Shown here one piece after another: positions 1 to 9,800 of a stretch of 64,000 bases of DNA. This DNA is from Dromaius novaehollandiae (Eukaryota > Chordata > Aves > Casuariiformes > Dromaiidae). The stretch's first letter is position 1; each line of letters starts with the position of its first letter. The stretch covers positions 5,146,001 to 5,210,000 of the forward strand of contig NC_088117.1 of NCBI RefSeq assembly GCF_036370855.1, read 5' to 3'. The translations under genes and the position numbers were made by a program. Below the pieces are notes generated by a model. It did not search any database. It had not been told where the DNA came from and worked only from the letters and a program-made list of their open reading frames with translations.

Positions 1-3000
1 TGTTTTGCGTTTATCCTCACCTGAGCCAGGGTTTCACCTGTGAGGTCTATCCCAAACACTCACAATTACAGTGTACAGTTGAAATCAGAATGGTCCCACT
101 GAAATAAGTGGGGTTAATCAGATTTTACATGGTTTAATTGAAGAGGAATAATTTGTCCTGTTGTTTACATCATCTACAGTGAGTAACATGTCTTTTTGCT
201 CTTACCAAAATGTTGTAGAATAGAGATTATTACCCTACCCCCAGGAATGTATTTCAAGAATGCAATGAAAAAATTGCAAAGAATATGTAACTTTTCTGGA
301 AATATGATATTTCATGGGGGAAATTTGAAGGATAAAGTAACTGAATTCCAAGCAAACAGACATCAGTATTGTTAGGAAATACAGCTCTCTGCAGGGCAAA
401 AAAGAATGGTATGCCAGTTTTAAATAGGACTTTATAGCCACTGACTGCAAATTACATTATAAAATTACTGATACCTTTATAAAGCCATCAGTTATATATT
501 TAGTCTTGATTGTCATTTATTGCAGTTCTTAATTGTTCAGTAAACTTTTCTGGATTAGATGGTATATTTCAAATTGACAGGAAGCTGTTTTATTGATGTG
601 AAGTAACGTGTATTTCACATATGGAACAACTGGGGTAATAGCAATACAAGAGTCTCTTATATACTAATTAAGGAAATGTAGTATTGGTGTTTTGATTTGC
701 TCAAGTAAGCATAGTTATATGGTATGATGAATACATAGGTGGGAGACAGCAGAGGACCCTTAAAAGCAGAATTTTTATATGCATGGAGTGTGACAACAGA
801 GGTAGCATATAAACTTTTAATCGTATGTCCTGTGTTTAAGTATTACGAAGATGAAGAACAGAAAACATTTTAAAAAATCAGCAAAATAACATTGAGTCCA
901 AATTAGGCCTTCCGTTAAAACTTTTCCAGGATTGAAAATGTTTGACTTTTTATTGTTGAATTTTTTGATTATTAATTATTATTATTTCTGCATTTTCATG
1001 GGCTACAAAGGAGCTATAGCCACATTCCATACAACACCACTTCTGTTTCGTTGTTTGGACACTAAATGCATGGCACTATCTTATAAGAGATGTTGTTTTT
1101 TATGGGATTCGCAATCTGGAATGCCGAAATCCCTTTTGCTTTGAATCTATTCTCAGCTTTTTGGATTTCATCCTTCACTCTTCTGTGGAGGCAGTGTGAT
1201 TCCTATCATACCATTGTTGATTACATAAAATATTCCTTGAATCCAACACATTGCATTAAAATCTGATGTCTGGGTCCTGTCTGATTCTGAACATACTAGC
1301 TGTTAGATTGTGTGTTCAGTGATCTTCAGCTCGGGCCAAGTTCAGACAGACTTGACTGGAGTGTTGGTGAGGGGTAAAAATCATACACATCTCTGCTGTG
1401 ATTAATGGAGTTGTGCACAGTGAGGACAAATATGTACAAATACTTACTCAAAACAGTAGGGCCTCAGTTCAGCCATAATTGGCAGACTTTTTAGTTTAAC
1501 TTTCAAGAAACATTGTTTCTGATCGACCTTCACATGAGTAATTTGAAGATCCAGTGTTATGTTTTTCACAAGGAGAATTTCAAACTGTGGAATCTACCAT
1601 CATATGTAAAATTAATAATTTTACTATATCATGAGTGATTAAACTTGAATCCGCAGGGAACAAAAAATAATGCTGTGTGCCTTCCTCGCCTAATTAACCC
1701 AGAACAAATGTGAAAATGTGTACATTTACAATAAATTGTTTGCTAATTAGCTTTAGAGAAATACTAAATATAAGAAAGGAATGGGCATATAATTTCAAAC
1801 ATATTTGAGAGGTTTTGTAGTCTGCTTGCAAATAGAAGAAAAAAAAAGTCAAAATTTGACAAAACCATTATTTGTTATGATTTATTCAGTCAGCTCTAGT
1901 CTTGAACCTGGGAGTTACTGGCAGCTTCAGCTAAGATTCCTGCTGAGTATTTCTACTTATAATGACTGCATGCAACATGTAGCTCAATACTATTTTTTGG
2001 CATAATATCATAAATATCTATTTTAATTCTTGTCTCTATATATGTATCTAGGGGGTTTTTTTCCTTGTGAAAATATCTCTAGATGCAGGACAATATCCTG
2101 CTCCCTTTACTTAGGAGAATACTCCACTCGAGTTCAACAGGAGGATTATTCTCCTTGGGTAGAAAACCCCCTGCCAGAAAGCCCGTACATCACTTAAGTA
2201 CTGGCTTAAGCAGAGAATAAATGTCCATCTGTGCAGGGTAGAATTTCATCTGTTGTCAGGGAAGTAAGATCTGACCCACAAACTTAAGGAATCCCATCTT
2301 TACTCACTTTTTCTAAAATCACATCTTTCTTCTACTCTTGGTTCTTTATCACTCAGGACTCGAGTTTATATGTCATGTTTTCTTTATATTTTTTCTATGT
2401 CTTAGCAGTAAAAATAATAGAACATGTAATTTGTGCTCTAGAAGTAAATTCCATCTTTTCATAGTTTCTTATGTCTACAGTCAGAACAGAGAGATGAGAT
2501 TTGGACCCTTCTTTTGTAGTGAAAATTCCACAGAATTTGTTACTGAAGTTGCAAACCAATGTATTGAAGTGTTGCATTTTGGTCATGGTGATTCATTTTC
2601 TTTTACCATTATTTTAAGAGATAAAAGGTCAAATAGGTTCAAAACAAAATGCTACAGTCCCATCACATTGAAATGTTTCAATGATTTTCATCAATGATAT
2701 CAGCCAAATCATAATGTCCTAATAAACATTTTGATTTCACAGAATTAGCTTTTTCTACTGGAAGAATTTGAACCTGCATTATTTAAGTTAAACATCCTGC
2801 TCTTCCAGACTCCACATGGGCAAAATTCCCGTGGACTTCAGGGGAGTGAGTTTTCAAGTGGATAAAGCACTATCCCAGACATCAAGAAATGTCTTGGTTT
2901 AGTTTTTGCATTATTTGAAGTTGAGCAGGTTCATTTAAAACTTTTGAATTTGAGTTTGATTTGCATTGTCCTCTGTGTGTTAAGTTATAATAGTAAAGTA

Positions 3001-3769
3001 CAGTACATACGCTGTGATCTTCAATTATTTCCACAGAGCAAGCACATATGTATAAATGTCTTCTTTTGCATTCTTCGGGACATTTATGTGAGCTCAGACC
3101 ATGGTATAGTTTGTTTGCTAACAGTGTCCTCATGATTACTGAGAAGCTTCATCACTTTGAGATCTTGCATTAAAAGCTTTGTAGATGTTGCCAGTGTTTT
3201 GTATTTTTATTGCAAGTAGAGCTATTATGGAGGACAGGTTTGTATGATTAGAGAGGGGCTGATCAGCTGTAATTCCTGTTGACTTCTGTGGGACATCCTG
3301 GATATATCCAAAATCCCTGAAAATCAAATGCTAAATGTACAGTCTTGAATGATTGCAAATTAGGAGGTAAAAAAACCATCACTCAGACACCTTTCAAATA
3401 TGAAGAATTCTTTCTAGTTGAAAAATTTAGTCTCATTAATTTTATCAAGCTTCTTTTAAGTTTCAGTAGCCATAACAAACCCATTATACTAATCAGGTAA
3501 CCTGTGAAAGCAGTAAGATTATAATCCTGGGAGAACTCTCTCTTCAGTGGCTGCTGTTAGAAGTTTGTAGGAAAGTACAGTATGAGCGCTGTTAAGTTTG
3601 AGAAGGGAGAAGAGACTGATGCGAGTTACTGGGTTTGTGAATGAATTGGGTGTGATTCAGCTTGGTTCTGCTGGACTTCTTGTGAATGGAATAGGGGCCA
3701 GTAGATTCATAGTGTGCTACTGCTAAGTCATTTCCATTTATTAAGTACTTAGAAAAATCCTTTTTGTTG
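1..3769. other. upstream flank of PAPPA, no gene recognised
   Basis: This AT-rich stretch has many stops in all frames. The longest open frame is about 119 codons (2338-2697), resembles nothing I know and begins at a non-ATG codon. Visible structure is limited. There is a perfect 19-nt inverted repeat at 1606-1624, several TAATTA homeodomain-type cores between 1610 and 1760, and short pieces resembling an old sauropsid repeat motif around 2822-2855 and 3262-3300. I see no splice-bounded coding exon and no RNA gene. The stretch could hold distal regulatory elements, but sequence alone does not show this. Confidence 0.6.
1606..1624. repeat. perfect AT-rich inverted repeat
   Basis: The arms GTAAAATTA and TAATTTTAC are perfect reverse complements separated by one A. 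The centre carries homeodomain-type ATTA/TAAT cores on both strands. It may be a chance palindrome in AT-rich DNA or a homeodomain dimer site; the sequence cannot separate these. Confidence 0.5.
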
Positions 3770-3783
3770 CCATCAGGGGGAGC
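3770..3783 (+). promoter_or_regulatory. CTCF-like motif
   Basis: CCATCAGGGGGAGC matches the vertebrate CTCF core (CCACNAGGGGGCGC) except for T at core position 4 and A in place of the late C. It lies about 1.57 kb upstream of the PAPPA start codon, just before the purine-rich proximal flank begins. The assignment rests on one consensus match, with no occupancy or conservation data. Confidence 0.35.
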
Positions 3784-4801
3784 TTTTGAGATCTTTCAAG
3801 AGTGAAAAAAAATATTAAAAAAAAAGAAAAAAGAAAAAAAGAAACGTCCCAGCTCAGAAACAGAGATCTACAAACCAGCAAGCAGCCAGAATCTTACCTG
3901 TGGCTACAACTGAGCCAAGGAAACCAGGGGAGCTGAATTCCTTAGACTGAAAAATTAGCAATATTGAGAGAGGATTTTTTGACTCAATCCACCAATAAAA
4001 TTAACATTTTTTTTTATTATTTCAAAAAAAAAGCAGGAGTCTTTGGGAGCATTCAAAAGCCAAATCCTGCTCTGTTGCTACAGCTTCTGGAAGGCAAATG
4101 CTCTTCAAAAAGCTTCTCTCTTTTTAGCTCCTGATGATTCGATGGGGACCTTTGATGCAACATTTGGATTAGCTGCACACAACTGCACTGAGGGGGACCA
4201 CAAAAGGGGGAGCCTGGCTGATTGCATAACTTTAAGAAAATAATAAGAGGAAAAGAAAGAATTAGGAAAAGAGAGAGAGAGTGAAAAAGAGAGAAAGAAA
4301 GAAAGCAATTAAAAAAATATCTGAGACTCAAGTTTCAAGACTCTTTATGTGCTGCAGAGGAGCATAAGGTTTACCAGCAAAGTGCAACGGGGAGTCTGAG
4401 AGGAGAAATAGCTTTCTCTTTTGCCAAGAAAAAAAAATAGGAATGTGTGTTTTGGACTGGGCTGAGAAAGAAAGCTGGGGAGATTGCAAAAAGGGGTGCA
4501 GGATTTTTATCACATTGATCCATTCATCCTAATTGTCTTTTTTAAAAAATAAATAAAAGGGGGGAAAGTGGAAGAGGAAAAAAGGAAGAGAGGGAAAGAA
4601 GGGGGAAAAAGAAAACAGCAAAAGTGTTTGAACCTCTGGAGCTATCTGCTCCTTCAAGCTGATTGATTAGTCATGATCCCTGCAGTTTTAATGGGAATCA
4701 TTCAATTGGGAAGGTGGAGCACCCTAGAGTAGATTAGCATATTCTTGTTTACTCATCTTCTGAGGGGCTTTTTCTCTTTTCTTTCATTTTGTGGAGAAGA
4801 A
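3784..4801 (+). other. purine-rich proximal 5' flank
   Basis: The stretch has no gene. It holds A-rich runs (3806-3842), a GA-rich block (about 4245-4310), a second purine block (about 4555-4620), and a mixed-complexity piece between them (about 4035-4230) that looks like ordinary unique sequence. The + strand is strongly purine-biased from about 4240 to the start codon. This flank probably belongs to the PAPPA promoter region, judged by position. Open frames on the complementary strand here are low-complexity Phe/Ser/Leu translations of purine tracts and are not genes. Confidence 0.55.
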
Positions 4802-4833
4802 GGGAGGGGGGGAGGTTGGGGGGAAGGAGGGGG
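4802..4833 (+). promoter_or_regulatory. G-run cluster with quadruplex potential
   Basis: Closely spaced G runs (about GGG, GGGGGGG, GGGGGG and GGGGG, plus GG pairs) with linkers of one to a few bases meet the usual pattern for an intramolecular G-quadruplex. The cluster ends 14 nt before a TATAAAG box, so it sits where a promoter-proximal element would be. Folding and function are inferred. Confidence 0.5.
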
Positions 4834-4846
4834 TTGTGGCTTATGT

Positions 4847-4853
4847 TATAAAG
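4847..4853 (+). promoter_or_regulatory. candidate TATA box of PAPPA
   Basis: TATAAAG lies 496 nt upstream of the ATG, just downstream of the G-run cluster. A start site about 25-30 nt downstream (about 4875-4885) would give a 5' leader of roughly 460 nt. The interval from here to 5342 contains no ATG, which suits a leader. A second TATA-like match at 5227 is an alternative. The start site was not measured. Confidence 0.4.
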
Positions 4854-4952
4854 GAGGCCAAAAAAATAAATAGATTAGAGCATCTTTTGGGGGGAGGGAA
4901 ATCAGTGGGTCTGAGTCTTGGAGAAAGCTGGGGGGGTTGTTTTGTTTTTTTG

Positions 4953-4988
4953 TTTTGTTTTGTGTGTGTGTGTGTTTTTTTTTTTTTA
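4953..4988 (+). repeat. GT dinucleotide run flanked by T tracts
   Basis: A short run of alternating T and G sits between T-rich runs inside the probable leader and is followed by an A-rich run, so the T and A stretches could pair locally. The length is likely polymorphic. Confidence 0.6.
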
Positions 4989-5226
4989 AGAAGAAAAAAA
5001 TAAAGGGAAGAAAATCCAGCAGAGAAAAGAAGAGAGAGGAATTCCAGCTGTGGAGGAATAGAGGAGAAGAAGACAGATAGAGGAGGAAGAACAGAGAAAT
5101 ACATTTCAACCAAGAAGGAGTTTTGATTTATTTTATTTTTATTTGTTTTAAGGGAAAAAAATCTATAAGCAGGAAAAAGAAAGAAAGAAAAAGAAAAAAA
5201 GAAAAGAAAAAGCAACTGAGAAGGGT

Positions 5227-5235
5227 TATAAAAAG
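5227..5235 (+). promoter_or_regulatory. alternative TATA-like box close to the start codon
   Basis: TATAAAAAG is a better TATA match by sequence than the one at 4847. It would place transcription start near 5255-5260 and leave a leader of only about 85 nt. It lies in a generally A-rich tract, so a chance match is plausible. Its bases also include the TAA that closes the PAPPA frame upstream of the ATG. Confidence 0.3.
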
Positions 5236-5342
5236 AGCAAATACCAAGAAGGGTGAACAAGAGAAGAAAGTCAAGGCAAGGAGGAGCCCAAAGCTGGCAG
5301 ATCGGGAGGATTTGCAGGGGAGAAGGGGGGGGAAGATTGGAA

Positions 5343-5739
5343 ATGCAGCTCTGGAGTTTGCTGCTGCCTCTTGCGCTTCTCTGTACAGCCCTAGCCAGTG
5401 GACCCGAATGTGGGATGGACGAGCGCTCCCGCAGGGCAAGAAGGGACACCAGGCACACCCGCCAGCTCCGCTACACTGCCCCGGGCACCTGTGCCACCAG
5501 GTTAGCCCGAGGAAGGCGCTCCACTGCTGGTCGGGAGCCTGGGCATGTCCCCCGCAGGAGGCAACAGCGGGAGGCAGAGGACGAAGAGGAGTCCCTTACC
5601 CCAAGCAGGGCGCTCTATTTCAGTGGACAAGGTGATCAGCTGCGGCTGAAAGCAGATATTGAGCTGCCCAGAGATGCCTTCACTTTGCAAGTGTGGCTGA
5701 AAGCTGAAGGAGGACAGAGATCTCCGGCTGTCATTGCAG
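5343..5739 (+). CDS. PAPPA: PAPPA exon 1: signal peptide, propeptide, start of laminin-G-like domain
   Basis: This exon encodes residues 1-132 plus the first base of codon 133 of pappalysin-1, a secreted zinc protease that cleaves IGF-binding proteins 4 and 5 and so releases IGF near cells. Residues 1-20 form a hydrophobic signal peptide. A basic propeptide follows, and RRRQQR ending at residue 76 matches the proprotein-convertase-type site, so the mature chain should begin at Glu77. From about residue 89, SRALYFSG opens the laminin-G-like domain. The start is the first ATG in frame after TAA at 5229; it has G at -3 but C at +4. The exon ends with a good donor, CAG|GTAGGT, in phase 1. The propeptide is poorly conserved relative to the human protein, as is normal for this family, while the part after residue 89 is close. 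Confidence 0.96.
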
Positions 5740-5814
5740 GTAGGTAGTTCATTGTGCCTGTAGCTGTAGCATCCCTTTTACGTCTCGTGTGCCGGCAGAA
5801 CAGCCTGCTGTAGG

Positions 5815-5935
5815 CGTGCGTGTGTATAGTATATGTTTATGTATATTTAAATATACGTGTGTATGTTGCAGCATGCATAAGTATATGAATGCATGTGTAA
5901 ACACATACGAGTGCATTTATTATGTGTATATTTGG
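5815..5935. repeat. decayed TG/TA-rich simple repeat
   Basis: This is an imperfect run of TG, TA and CA steps shortly inside intron 1, with no single clean unit. It looks like an old microsatellite. Nothing else is recognised between here and about 6830. Confidence 0.5.
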
Positions 5936-6833
5936 TGAAATACCGGAGCTTGGCAAACTGTCTGAAAGTGTATGCTCAAAGAAAAAGTTATGTAAAGTTT
6001 TGCATAGGGAAATGGCAGTATCCTAGGTAGTTTCTTTATTTCTGTTTGTATGGATTAAGATGCAAGTGAGAAAGAGAGTTCTTATGGTAGGTTTTTAACT
6101 AATCTTCAGATTGGAAAACTGTAAGTAGAGCATTTAAAAGTAGCTTGTGTGTATGTGTGACTTACGTAAAGAAAGCTGTCTAGTGTGTGGCTGCAAAGAA
6201 ATGCATGTGTAAGGTCCCTATATGATTTCCTTCATTTTATTAGCTCTTTAGTGTATTTCACTGTTACCTTTTTTAGATGCTACGTTAGCATGTGGTTTCC
6301 AAAAAGCTGTAAGGGAACTTTTGGCTATTGTGAAACCTCAAATGAATCAAATGAGTTTATAAAGTTCCCAACCCCTTGACACTCAGCTAGGGCTGGGACT
6401 AGTACTGCAGCTAGAGGATGTGTTGAGTATTTTTGTCTCTTCTTAGAAATGGCAAGTGTAACACAAATGATTGTAAGGTCAAATAGCCCTATAAAATCAT
6501 TTAGTACTAAAACCGGCTACCAAACTAAACTGTCTGAGCTGAGCAATAATGAGGAATATTGCACTTTTCTTATTTAAATTTTATGATCCCATCGTGAATT
6601 TGGGTCCTCCTTTTTCCCCCGTGTTCTCTCCCTCTCCCCCTCCCTCCCGCCACCTCCCTCCCTCTCCCTGCTTTAGTGATAAAGTGCAGTGAAGTTGTCG
6701 TGAAATCGGATACTTTTTGGAGGGTTACAAACCCTTATAAATGACGCCACATCCATCTTTGCTCTGAAGGAAGTCATAGAAATGGAAAATGGAAATGCCC
6801 TTAAAAAAAAGAAAACAAATCAGAAGGAGAAAC

Positions 6834-6856
6834 GGGTGGGGGGGTGGGGGGGGAGG
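6834..6856 (+). other. G-run tract with quadruplex potential
   Basis: GGG, seven G, eight G and GG are separated by single T, T and A. This is a very compact G-rich block that could fold as a quadruplex. It lies about 1.1 kb into intron 1. No function is shown. Confidence 0.5.
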
Positions 6857-9800
6857 AAGACATGTTTTACAGTTCTTTTGGCAAGGAGATTCCCTGAAAG
6901 TACAAAGTTTCCATGTCCTAGGATGCCTTAAAGAGACAGGGAGGATTTCCCCTTTCCCTTTAACTGGAGTCGCTTCCTACGAGAATGCAGCGGATGCTTG
7001 TCTTGGTGGTACAGTCGCTGATCAGCCGCTAGCACTGCTTTTCCTCCTCTCCTCTACCACATTCCTGTCTTTTATTTTCTTAATCTTGACTGCCCCATCC
7101 TTGACCTACAGGACTGTTGTCTCTCAAGAAAGTTGCTTTGTCCTAAGGAAAACAAAAACTAAGATGAACTTAGCAGTACGTTCCCTTAACTTTCCCCAAT
7201 CCCAGCTGCTCTATTCCCTTCTAAGGAGGCAGATGCAGTGTGTGTGGCTGTCAGAGTGGGTAGGAGATGCTGGGCATGGATTGGTCTTCCTTTTGCCTAT
7301 GGTAGGACAGAGGTGAGTAATTTCATAGAAGAAATATATTATTACTTGTATTATTTCCCCTCTCTTTCTCATGCTCCACTCTTCTGTTTCCCAATCTTAA
7401 CTCAAGACTGGGGCTCAAACTGCTTCTCTTTCACGTTAGGAAAAGCAGAGTTTGAGTTTGCATAGATCTCATCAGTGAGTACACATAGTCAATTAATTTT
7501 TTCATATGTTTAATCCAGCACCTAAGACGCTATGTCTGTCTTTTGTACAAATACCTGTAATTCACACAATAGAGAATCTAGACACACGCGCACAAAGATC
7601 ATTTGTAGTAAAATGCTTTAATTGGATGGGGGAGGTTGAGTTGTTGCTCGTATAAAACACTTGACCCATTTTAGTCAGGGAAATAACATTCCACTGTTAA
7701 AAATGAAAATAAATGCCCCAGTTTAGCACCGTAAACCTTGTTGCTCAGCTCTGGAGGACTTTGTGATTTTATTTTATTTTTAAACTTCCCCCTTCCCCCC
7801 TCACGCACACTCTTGAAGAGGAGCCAGGTTTGGCTCTGTGTGTAAACACCTGGAAGAGGTCCAAGAGGAACTCACTTGGAGTATCCTCTGCACACTACAG
7901 CCTCCCAGACCTGCAGCAAGCTTAGGGAGAGATTACACTTCCCTCAATGAGGAAATCAAGGGTTCTGGCTGCCAAAATACTTGGCTTTCTCATTTTCACT
8001 GTTTGGGGCTGTGACAGACTTAGGAGCCCTGTTCTGCCATTGGAGTTGCATCTGTAGGACCCCTCTGAAATCGAAAGCCCTTCTGGTTGTTAAGATGTGG
8101 GGCAGGGACAGGGTCAGATTTGCTGACGGTGTAAGAAATGAGTTTATTCTCAACTTCCATCCCAGATGTGAGGTGGGAAATTGTGTGTTTCTACAGATCT
8201 GGCAGAGGGCTGGATTGACTGGAAAACACCTCATTTGGGGGTCCTTCCTGTATCTTCATCTACTTTCTACCCCTCCACCCTCTGCCTCTACTGAATGCTC
8301 CTCTTCTGTCCCTCTTTGCAGGCATCTAAGTAGTCATTGTGAGTGATATAGGAGCCAAAAGTATGCCTATAGGGGAAGACTGTCTTTTAAAAACCTCATG
8401 TAGAATCTGAGTTGTTACAAGCTTCTATGTTTGAGCCTCATTTCAAAGGAACTCTTCTACTATTCCAGGCTACAGGAGTTTCTGTTTCTCTCCAGAGCCA
8501 ACTCTCCTTACGTCACCCTTTGCTGCAGTATTCAATTTGTTTTCATAAATGGCTAATTTTACAGCGCTGTTAAGTGGGTTTGTCATTGCACTGGGCCATG
8601 CCCTGTCTCTGATGATAGGCAGTCCTTGGTGCCAGGTTCTGCCAGTTTTCCCACTGGTTGGCACTGATGTTATTGCAGCCCTGCTTGACTTCACTGATAT
8701 CTGTTCTGGCATTTGTCAGGGAAAGCTGTTGGGAAACTAGAAGTCTGACCCATTGATCTGTGTTACGCAAAAGCTCAGAAGCATTTTCAGAGCTGAGCTG
8801 TGCTTAATTTCTACAGCTTCCCTGGTGTGACTCTCACAGCGCAGGCAGCTCTCAGTGTGTACTTGGGTCACTCCTGGGCCACATAGTTCTTGGACAAAGA
8901 CTACCTACCACACAGCACAGTACATCCCTCTCACAAATACACACATGTACACATGGTATAAATCATGCAAGTTTGCACACTTTCCAAAGTAGAGTCTTTG
9001 AATGCATCTCTAGTTGTGAATGAAAGGGTTAAGGTCCAGACTGTAGTCGAGTTAGATAATATACACACCATGCAAAATAAGATGCTTCAAAGCACCATTG
9101 ACCTTGCTTCTGTTGTAATCAAAGATATTTCAGTTCTACTGTGGAAATGCAATTCCAGCCTAAGAAACAGGATCCTCCAGAGTCCCTGTCAGTGTGTTTT
9201 CTGGTATAAGGCTCAGGAGTGGAATAGCTCATGTTTTCATAGAAATGAGATGTTGACTCTTTACTAGCTGAGAGCTGAGAGGAACAGGATGAATGATCGG
9301 CAGCGGGAGCCGGAGTAAGAAGGCGTGCCTGCTCTGAAGAGTGAAAGTTATTTGTGTTTTGTTTTGGTTTTTTTCCCTTCCCGGTTTCATTCTCCTCTGT
9401 CTCTCTATTCCTCTGCCTGCCAACAGAGAGCACGATCCCAACTTAATAAAGCTTCATATGTAAGGGAGTGCCTATGTTTTCCCAGCTTCAGTCGTTGGTG
9501 AACATAAAACTGTAGCAGAATCCAAAGGGGAAGAAATGCCAAAATCAGCACAGTGGAGCTCACTTAAAGCCACAGTCCTTGTATGTAACGGACGGAGAAA
9601 TGTCTGTGTCAGGGGCCCAATAATTGGGCAATTATAAAGATATGTAAATGACACTACATAGGTCTGTTCACAGTATTTAAGAACATACATTTAGGTTTGG
9701 TGTTCATTTAGTTTCCTTCTGTAGTTTTTGAGTCCGGTACTGAATTAATACACTTCGAGTAGAATCAGTGAGCCGGGTCCTTTCCAGTGAGCCGGGTCCT

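Larger units (their letters stand above)
4854..5342 (+). other. PAPPA: probable PAPPA 5' leader, ATG-free, purine-rich
   Basis: The 489 nt before the start codon contain no ATG on the + strand. The nearest upstream ATG is at 4843, overlaps the TATA motif, and is closed by TAA after one further codon. The stretch is mostly AG-rich, with a T-rich/GT interruption at about 4939-4988 and another at about 5120-5150. In the frame of PAPPA the last upstream stop is TAA at 5229-5231, so 5343 is the first in-frame ATG. The transcribed extent is uncertain because the 5' end could lie anywhere from about 4875 to 5260. Confidence 0.5.

Noticed and set aside
2338..2697. 119-codon open frame in the upstream flank, with an opposite-strand frame inside it
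   Set aside because: Non-ATG start, no family resemblance, AT-rich composition like its surroundings; chance length.
5253..5342. N-terminal extension of PAPPA by 30 residues
   Set aside because: The extension would start at GTG and put a basic stretch before the signal peptide. ATG at 5343 begins a normal signal peptide and aligns with the family start.
4841..5458. 205-codon open frame on the minus strand over the PAPPA leader and exon 1
   Set aside because: It is the complement of the purine-rich tract, giving low-complexity Phe/Ser/Leu runs, and overlaps real coding exon 1.
5123..5635. 170-codon + strand open frame in another frame of exon 1
   Set aside because: It starts at TTG and is a frame shadow of the PAPPA exon.
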